Shown in pieces: positions 21,800 to 27,047 of a DNA stretch of 27,047 nt (position 1 is its first letter; each line of letters begins with the position of its first letter). The notes under the pieces were generated by a model that saw only the letters and a list, made by a program, of their open reading frames with translations, was not told the origin of the DNA and did not search any database. Position numbers and translations under genes: made by a program. This DNA comes from Jeotgalicoccus sp036782755 (GTDB taxonomy: Bacteria > Bacillota > Bacilli > Staphylococcales > Salinicoccaceae). The DNA is taken from the NCBI GenBank assembly GCA_036782755.1, contig DAIPYL010000018.1, positions 1 to 27,047 of the forward strand. The letters run 5' to 3'.

Positions 21800-23753
21800 A
21801 ACATTACTGTCCCATTTCAGCGGTACGGTATTCTGGCTGACGATTGTCTTTATGGCGCTGAATATTATCGCACTGCCCGTGTCGGTCTGGATTGTGACAT
21901 TTGATCCAATGGCACATCCGGAAGCGGTACGTCAGATTCCTGATAATCTCTTATTCCAGTTATCAGCCGGGCAGCTGATTATCGGAATGATTTTCACAGT
22001 ATTTTTAGCGATGTTTCTACTGAATTACTTAAACGATGAAGGATCATCAGACTTTATGCACGGGCTGCCGGTTAAAAGAACGGCAATACTGGTACATGCA
22101 TTAATTACAGGTGTGATTGCAATTGTTGTACCGCTTATTATTACAGGGATAATACTGCTTGCAGAACGTGTGATATTTATCCCGGAAATTGCATTAATTG
22201 ATATTGGAAAATGGTTCTTATATGCAGTGTTTGTACACTGTGTCATCTTTGCGATAGCAATATTTGCAGGATTTTTAGTAAACGGTCTATTCCTGCACAT
22301 GCAGATTATTGTACTGATAGTGTTTCTGCCTCTCGCATTATGGGGACTGACATATGTTACAGCGACAATATTGTATGACGGAATTCCTTCAGAGTTTTTC
22401 GTTAACTCGGAACCTGTACTGAATGCGACATTCCCTTACGTTGCAGTAATGCAGTTATATGAAGGCATAGGTATTCTAAAGAGTACTGTCTGGGGAATCG
22501 CTGCAATAGTGCTGATTATCCTAAGTTTCGTACTGTACAATTCACGACGCAATGAAAACGTCACTCTAAGCTTTAATTTCAAGTGGCTTAGAGCATTACT
22601 GGTTGCAGTCACTGCAATTACAGGAATGCTGGCAATTGGTACCGGAATATCAATGTTTCTTCAGGCATCAGCTGCAGTAACTGTAATCGGTTTTGTAATC
22701 GGAGCGGTAATCAGCTACATTATTATCGAAATGCTTTTCCAGCGCAATGCGAGAATAGAGCTCAGCTGGAAGTCAGTGTTAACAACGCTGATTATTATCA
22801 TCGTGTTTTGGGGAATCTTCCTGTTCGGCTGGAACAGATATGTAAACTTCATACCGGCAGCGGATGAAGTGGACAGTGTTTATATTTCAACACAATTTAC
22901 AAACGATAACCCCGAGCTGATTGCGAATAACTTTGAAGAAGGTTACTTGTTCAACGACGATAATGACGCAATTCAGACTGTAATCAAAGCGCATGAAATT
23001 ACGCTGGCAGAAAAAGAAAGACCGAGTGTGAATTATGCCGGCGATAACGGCAATATAGATATAACTTATAAAATGACAGACGGCAGCTTTAAAACGAGAG
23101 AATTTGATACGATCAAAGCAGACTCAGAAGCGATTGTACTTGCATCCGGTACGGATTCTGCAGAATATGACATTCACCTGGATATGCTTGCCAATCTGAA
23201 AGAAGACAGCGAGTACAGCCTGACAATCGGAATGTATGATGTAAGAGAAGGAAACGAACTGGCTGAAAAATATAAAGAAGAGCTTGGCACGTTAAAAACG
23301 TACAGACCGGATATCGTTAATAAGACCGGACGTGTGGATGTTCATACTTATTTCCATAACGATGATGCATTCAGCGGGAACTACGTTTACGGTGAAAGTT
23401 CAGTTTACAACAAAGCCATCTTAGATGCTGAACGGGCAGACTACTTCAGCTTCACTGAAATACTTGATATTACTGAAACAAGCGAAATGTACACGGTAGA
23501 ACTCAGCGATGAAGAAATGGATACGTTCTTTGATGACTTTAAGACAATGCCGATATACGATTTGACTGATGAATATGAACTTGAAGAGGTTTATGAGTCG
23601 AATGACGGCAGAAAAGACATGATCAACCATATTAATAAAGAAGGTTTAGCACCTGAAGGAAATAAACTTCTGATATACAGCTATCCTGATTTTGGCGGCC
23701 CGATGAATGGAACTTCCGCTGAAACTGACTTCAGTATACTGGCAATACACTAA
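21771..23753 (+). CDS. ABC transporter permease with large C-terminal soluble domain
   Basis: A 660-aa membrane subunit. Hydrophobic helices lie at about 21-43, 63-87, 108-131, 148-171, 176-199, 239-256, 273-297, 302-324 and 335-354. After helix 2 comes SSDFMHGLPVKR, a variant of the DFYHSLPVKR motif of YtrC/D-like ABC-2 permeases. Residues from about 355 to 660 form one acidic soluble domain with no further helix and no recognised motif. With nine helices its side is uncertain; an outside location is plausible. The ATG at 21771 is chosen because GGGG is suitably spaced; an in-frame ATG at 21750 would add MKWGNSV and overlap the ATPase gene more. It is the only permease gene in the operon and probably forms a homodimer. 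The substrate is unknown; lipid, peptide or antibiotic handling is possible. Confidence 0.87.
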   Translation: MKSQTSLLNRTLLSHFSGTVFWLTIVFMALNIIALPVSVWIVTFDPMAHPEAVRQIPDNLLFQLSAGQLIIGMIFTVFLAMFLLNYLNDEGSSDFMHGLPVKRTAILVHALITGVIAIVVPLIITGIILLAERVIFIPEIALIDIGKWFLYAVFVHCVIFAIAIFAGFLVNGLFLHMQIIVLIVFLPLALWGLTYVTATILYDGIPSEFFVNSEPVLNATFPYVAVMQLYEGIGILKSTVWGIAAIVLIILSFVLYNSRRNENVTLSFNFKWLRALLVAVTAITGMLAIGTGISMFLQASAAVTVIGFVIGAVISYIIIEMLFQRNARIELSWKSVLTTLIIIIVFWGIFLFGWNRYVNFIPAADEVDSVYISTQFTNDNPELIANNFEEGYLFNDDNDAIQTVIKAHEITLAEKERPSVNYAGDNGNIDITYKMTDGSFKTREFDTIKADSEAIVLASGTDSAEYDIHLDMLANLKEDSEYSLTIGMYDVREGNELAEKYKEELGTLKTYRPDIVNKTGRVDVHTYFHNDDAFSGNYVYGESSVYNKAILDAERADYFSFTEILDITETSEMYTVELSDEEMDTFFDDFKTMPIYDLTDEYELEEVYESNDGRKDMINHINKEGLAPEGNKLLIYSYPDFGGPMNGTSAETDFSILAIH

Positions 23754-23762
23754 AATATAAGC

Positions 23763-23807
23763 AAAAGTTATAGAGATAGGTAAAATTAATGCCTATCTCT
23801 ATACTTT
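23763..23807 (+). terminator. Terminator of the GntR-ABC operon
   Basis: AAAAGTTATAGAGATAGG and CCTATCTCTATACTTTT form a long stem with one mismatch, followed by a T-rich tract. Confidence 0.9.
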
Positions 23808-23850
23808 TGTTTTCTTTTTTTTGTATAATTATCATTAGGAGATGAATGCC

Positions 23851-24387
23851 ATGAAAACTAAGTATCTGGATAAGAAAAAATGGCGGCGGCTGGTGCGCTC
23901 AAAATATGATGAAACGATCATTACCATCCAAGGTGAGAAGTTCCTTGCGGGTATGATTCATATGCATAAAGTCCGTGAACCGTTAAGCGTTCCCGTGGTC
24001 GGGGAAGATACCTTAGTCGTGGCCAATAATTTCAAATGGATGCAGCTCCTGCCTGAAAAACGCAATTACAGCATTACTGTCATGTACGATGAGAGATGGC
24101 AGGAAATACAATATTATTTTGATATAAACTATTCTCATACATTGGAACTCGGCAAAGCGCGGCGCCAGGATTTATATCTCGATGTACTGGTGCTGCCGGA
24201 CGGACGTTATGAGCTCGTAGATGAAGAGGACATAAAACGCGCCTTCAAAAAAGGAATTATCAGTTCAAAAGAAAAAGATTTTGCTTATCAGACCGCACGC
24301 GAATTAATGGATGAAATCGACAGAGATTTCGACCAGTTTAAAACACTTGCGGCAGCGTGCTTAAAAGAACTCAAAAAATTAATGTAG
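23851..24387 (+). CDS. DUF402-domain protein
   Basis: A 178-aa cytoplasmic protein. The DUF402 hallmark is the stretch IQYYFDINYSHTLELG then QDLYLDVLVLPDGRYELVDEEDI (about 87-133), rich in conserved acidic residues that bind metal in characterised members. The family includes nucleoside tri/diphosphate phosphatases such as staphylococcal Ntdp, but that enzyme is a more distant relative, so the reaction is not assigned. The ATG at 23851 follows GGAG with good spacing; the ATG at 23842 lies against that site. TATAAT at 23824-23829 may be its -10, just past the preceding terminator. A small hairpin follows the gene. Confidence 0.8.
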   Translation: MKTKYLDKKKWRRLVRSKYDETIITIQGEKFLAGMIHMHKVREPLSVPVVGEDTLVVANNFKWMQLLPEKRNYSITVMYDERWQEIQYYFDINYSHTLELGKARRQDLYLDVLVLPDGRYELVDEEDIKRAFKKGIISSKEKDFAYQTARELMDEIDRDFDQFKTLAAACLKELKKLM

Positions 24388-24412
24388 AGCCATCCGGTTT
24401 ATCAGGATGGCT
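24388..24412 (+). terminator. Weak terminator or attenuator-like hairpin
   Basis: AGCCATCC pairs with GGATGGCT around GGTTTATCA, but only TATTC follows. It sits 20 nt before the LysR start, so partial read-through into the LysR gene is plausible. Confidence 0.5.
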
Positions 24413-24432
24413 TATTCACTGGAGGTATTGTC

Positions 24433-25293
24433 GTGAAAGTAGATGACTATCGTTTACTTGCAACATTAAGCGAAGCGAAAACATTGCGTAAAGCAGCCGA
24501 AAAGCTGTACATATCACAGCCGGCAGTCAGTCAGCGTCTGAAGTCAATTGAAGACGAGTGGGGCGTACAGATTTTTATCAGAACGAAAAAGGCACTTTAT
24601 ACGACAGGTGTCGGGGAAAGAATCATTGCACATGCCAAAAAGGTTGTGGATGAAGAACGCCTCGTTAAAGATTATATTGCGGCGAATGAAGGTGCGGTTG
24701 AAGGTAAAATATCAATCGGCGTATCGTCGCTAATCGGTTATACAATTCTGCCGGATATTCTGGCCAAATATTTAAGTGATTTTCCGAATGTTAACGTTAA
24801 AATCGACGTCGGTTCGACGAAGGAAATTATTGCGAACCAGGGAGATTACCACTTATCAATCATACGGGGGTCCCGTGTATTAAATAAGGAAAACGAACTG
24901 CTTTACAGCGATAAACATTACCTTGTCACTCCGAAAGACGTTGAACTTGAAGATCTGGCTGTTATAGAGTTCCAGGCGGACCCGGATTATATTACCCATA
25001 TTAAAAACTATTTTGAAGCGCGCTTCAATATTAAGTATGAACCTCAGATTTTTGTCGATCAGATTACGACGTGCCGCGAACTGCTGCGCAAAAAGGTTGG
25101 TATTACGGTGCTGCCTGAGCTTGTGCTCGATGGACTTGACCTCGATAACTACCACATCGAAGAAGTACTTGTCGGCGACAAGCCGCTGACACGCGACACT
25201 TACATTTCTTACGACAAGAGCGTACTGATGCTGCCGCAGGTGGAGTCTTTTATCGATTTAATTAAAAAAGATTCAATTATCAGCAGAAACTAA
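24433..25293 (+). CDS. LysR-type transcriptional regulator
   Basis: A 286-aa DNA-binding regulator of normal LTTR length. The N-terminal helix-turn-helix is KTLRKAAEKLYISQPAVSQRLKSIEDEWGVQIFIRTKK (about 16-53). The periplasmic-binding-protein-like effector domain follows from about 90. The start is GTG at 24433, with GGAGG 7 nt upstream. It lies 12 nt before the MFS gene, so it probably regulates or is co-transcribed with it, although LTTRs more often face their target gene divergently. The effector is unknown. Confidence 0.91.
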   Translation: MKVDDYRLLATLSEAKTLRKAAEKLYISQPAVSQRLKSIEDEWGVQIFIRTKKALYTTGVGERIIAHAKKVVDEERLVKDYIAANEGAVEGKISIGVSSLIGYTILPDILAKYLSDFPNVNVKIDVGSTKEIIANQGDYHLSIIRGSRVLNKENELLYSDKHYLVTPKDVELEDLAVIEFQADPDYITHIKNYFEARFNIKYEPQIFVDQITTCRELLRKKVGITVLPELVLDGLDLDNYHIEEVLVGDKPLTRDTYISYDKSVLMLPQVESFIDLIKKDSIISRN

Positions 25294-25305
25294 AATCGGG
25301 GGACG

Positions 25306-26514
25306 ATGATGATAAAAGACTTATTTCAAATACAGAATTATAAATTGTTTTTAACGAATATGACTATGCTTGGAATGGCCGTTGCAATAACTGCGCCATT
25401 CCTCGTTATTTTTATGACGGAAACCCACGGGCTATCCTCAACCGGTTACGGTATATTTATGGCTTCGGCCGCTGTCGGCAGTTTCTTTGTTAATACGATT
25501 ATGGGACGATACAGCGACAGGCTGAAATTTGACCGGAAGTATTTAATTATCGCAGCCCTGTTTATGCAGATTATGGCATTCTTAAGCTTCTTAATCATTC
25601 CGAACACCTGGATACTTATTATTTCTTATATTATATTCTTTTCACTTGGAGCTCCGGCAATGCCTCAGCTTTATGCATCTGCACGCGAATCGATTAACCA
25701 GTACCGTTCCGGCATCGCAGTTATGGCAAACATGATACTGCGCTCGATGTTCAGTTTCGGTTTCCTGTTCGGCCCGCTCGTCGGTTCAATTTTACTCGCA
25801 CGCTACGACTTTACAGGACTGTTTTTCGGAACAGTCATTATGTTCGCAGTTGTTTTTATGTCAAGCTTCTTAATTAAAAACTCGAATCCGCCGGCTGTCG
25901 AACAGTCGATAGAAATAACCAGTTATGAAGAACCGAAAAGTCCGAATCTGTTAACCAATATGGGATTATTCATTCCATTTATTGCTTTTGTCTTTCTGCA
26001 CGTGGGACAATGGATGTATCTTCTCAACATGCCGCTGTTTGTTACAGGGTATTTAGGAGAAGCGGACAGTGCGGTCGGTATACTTGCGAGTCTGTGTGCG
26101 GGACTTGAAGTGCCGCTCATGATCTTTATGGGATATGTCGCATCGCGTGTATCATCGAAGACATTACTGATAATTGCCGGATTCATCGGCAGTATGTACT
26201 TTTTATCGATTGGAATATTTGAAAGCTACACGATGATGCTGATCGGCCAGCTGCCATTGGCATTATTTCTGGCGATACTTTTAGGACTTGGAATCAGCTA
26301 CTTCCAGGATCTGCTGCCTCAGTTCCCGGGTTACGCATCGACGTTATTTGCAAACGCAATGATTGTCGGACAGCTTGTCGGTAATTTGCTCGGCGGTATC
26401 GCCAACGATACGCTTGGTGTAGAGAACTCATTCTACATCAGCGGCGCATTTTTATTTATCGCATTTATACTGTTCTTCTTTACTAAGAAAGAAGTCAGAA
26501 AAGGAGAAATTTGA
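25306..26514 (+). CDS. SET-like sugar-efflux MFS transporter
   Basis: A 402-aa MFS protein with about 12 helices. Features pointing to the sugar-efflux transporter (SET) branch are GAPAMPQLYASARE (about 122-135) and ISYFQDLLPQFPGYASTLFANA (about 327-348), which mirror SetA/SetB. Such proteins export sugars or sugar analogues. GGGGGA precedes tandem ATG codons at 25306 and 25309; either may be used. The TGA stop overlaps the next ATG by one base. The LysR gene 12 nt upstream probably belongs to the same unit. Confidence 0.85.
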   Translation: MMIKDLFQIQNYKLFLTNMTMLGMAVAITAPFLVIFMTETHGLSSTGYGIFMASAAVGSFFVNTIMGRYSDRLKFDRKYLIIAALFMQIMAFLSFLIIPNTWILIISYIIFFSLGAPAMPQLYASARESINQYRSGIAVMANMILRSMFSFGFLFGPLVGSILLARYDFTGLFFGTVIMFAVVFMSSFLIKNSNPPAVEQSIEITSYEEPKSPNLLTNMGLFIPFIAFVFLHVGQWMYLLNMPLFVTGYLGEADSAVGILASLCAGLEVPLMIFMGYVASRVSSKTLLIIAGFIGSMYFLSIGIFESYTMMLIGQLPLALFLAILLGLGISYFQDLLPQFPGYASTLFANAMIVGQLVGNLLGGIANDTLGVENSFYISGAFLFIAFILFFFTKKEVRKGEI

Positions 26515-26996
26515 TGGACATTATTTTATGGCTTATAGTCATTGCATCATTTGTACTCGGATTCGCCGGAATTATTTATCCGGTGCTGCCGTCGGTACTC
26601 ATGTTCTGGGTCGGTTTTTTAGTATATAACTTCTTTATCGGCGACGAACTGTCGTGGATGTTCTGGGTTATCGCAGGTGCACTGACACTCGTCGCTCTCA
26701 TTAGTGACGTTGCAGCAAACAGCTACTTCGTGAAGAAATTCGGAGGCAGCAAAAAAGGTGAATTTGCAGCGATAATCGGTGCAATCGTCGGGATGTTTGT
26801 CTACCCGCCATTCGGTGTATTATTCGTACCGTTTATCTTCGTTTTTGCAGTGGAATTTATCGAAATAAAAGATATGAACAAAGCATTTAAAGCATCGATA
26901 GGATCGTTTTTAGCATTCATTTCGAGCGCAATCTTCGATGTGATTATTTATATCTTCCTGATTGTATTCTTCCTGCTGGACGTATTCTTATATTAG
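26514..26996 (+). CDS. DUF456-family membrane protein
   Basis: A 160-aa membrane protein with five to six hydrophobic segments. The signature FAGIIYPVLPSVLMFWVGFLVY near 17-38 and the glycine-rich FGGSKKGEFAAIIGAIVGMFVYPPFG near 74-99 match DUF456 (YqgC-like). Function is unknown. AAGGAG lies upstream and the ATG shares one base with the TGA of the MFS gene, so the two are translationally coupled. Confidence 0.85.
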   Translation: MDIILWLIVIASFVLGFAGIIYPVLPSVLMFWVGFLVYNFFIGDELSWMFWVIAGALTLVALISDVAANSYFVKKFGGSKKGEFAAIIGAIVGMFVYPPFGVLFVPFIFVFAVEFIEIKDMNKAFKASIGSFLAFISSAIFDVIIYIFLIVFFLLDVFLY

Positions 26997-27007
26997 ATTA
27001 GATTGAT

Positions 27008-27040
27008 AAAACCCGTACCTCGGATGAGGCGCGGGTATTT
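27008..27040 (+). terminator. Terminator of the LysR-MFS-DUF456 unit
   Basis: ACCCG/CGGGT flank an inner CCTC/GAGG stem, and ATTTTTG follows. The window ends just after. Confidence 0.82.
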
Positions 27041-27047
27041 TTGTGGG

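Overview
This 27 kb stretch looks like chromosomal DNA of a low-to-moderate GC Gram-positive coccus of the Staphylococcaceae, closest in flavour to Jeotgalicoccus or Salinicoccus rather than Staphylococcus itself. The reasons are AGGAGG-type ribosome binding sites, frequent GTG starts, a secreted LysM-CHAP cell-wall hydrolase with a WalR-type box, a YebC paralogue of the GRKWNNIK type found in staphylococci, and SET-family and YtrA-family neighbours. The genus is inferred from protein style only. No rRNA, tRNA, CRISPR array, prophage or transposase is visible.

Layout. 1-930: a 41-bp direct repeat at the edge and a DeoR-type sugar regulator with a long inverted repeat upstream. 931-2310: a secreted LysM2-CHAP peptidoglycan hydrolase. 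2411-4015: a CstA-family carbon-starvation transporter (minus strand) with a sigma-A promoter and an upstream cre-like site. 4121-6473: two translationally coupled luciferase-like flavin monooxygenases (minus). 6645-6942: an intergenic array of 42-bp repeats interrupted by an assembly gap. 6943-7971: the tRNA uridine hydroxylase TrhO (minus). 8143-11063: a DsbA/FrnE-like oxidoreductase, a small membrane protein (minus), a GNAT acetyltransferase and a dicarboxylate/amino-acid symporter. 11113-14764: a compact plus-strand cluster of MFS transporter, Rossmann/DUF2867-like protein, YebC-family protein, and an SDR lacking its catalytic residues. 14812-20272: an arginine biosynthesis operon on the minus strand, argF-argC-argJ-argB-argD, with an assembly gap across the argF/argC junction. 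20443-23807: a divergent GntR(YtrA-type)-ABC ATPase-large permease operon. 23851-27040: a DUF402 protein, then a LysR regulator, a SET-like sugar-efflux MFS and a DUF456 membrane protein.

How the genes work together. The arg genes cover acetylglutamate to citrulline (ArgB, ArgC, ArgD, ArgJ recycling the acetyl group, ArgF); argG and argH are not here. The GntR-ABC cassette is a self-contained, probably autoregulated envelope-stress-type transporter. The remaining genes are mostly short transcription units closed by clear Rho-independent terminators.

Three runs of exactly 100 N (6723-6822, 14849-14948, 19199-19298) are placeholder gaps of unknown true length. Two of them sit in repeats, and the third makes argF and argC look falsely fused. 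The most noteworthy signals are the repeat families at the gaps, the SDR without an active site, the three-half-site operator before the GntR gene, the WalR box of the CHAP gene and the 12-bp inverted repeat before the DeoR gene. I did not find a clearly new multi-gene system; the GntR-ABC-permease cassette with its large extracytoplasmic domain is the best candidate.
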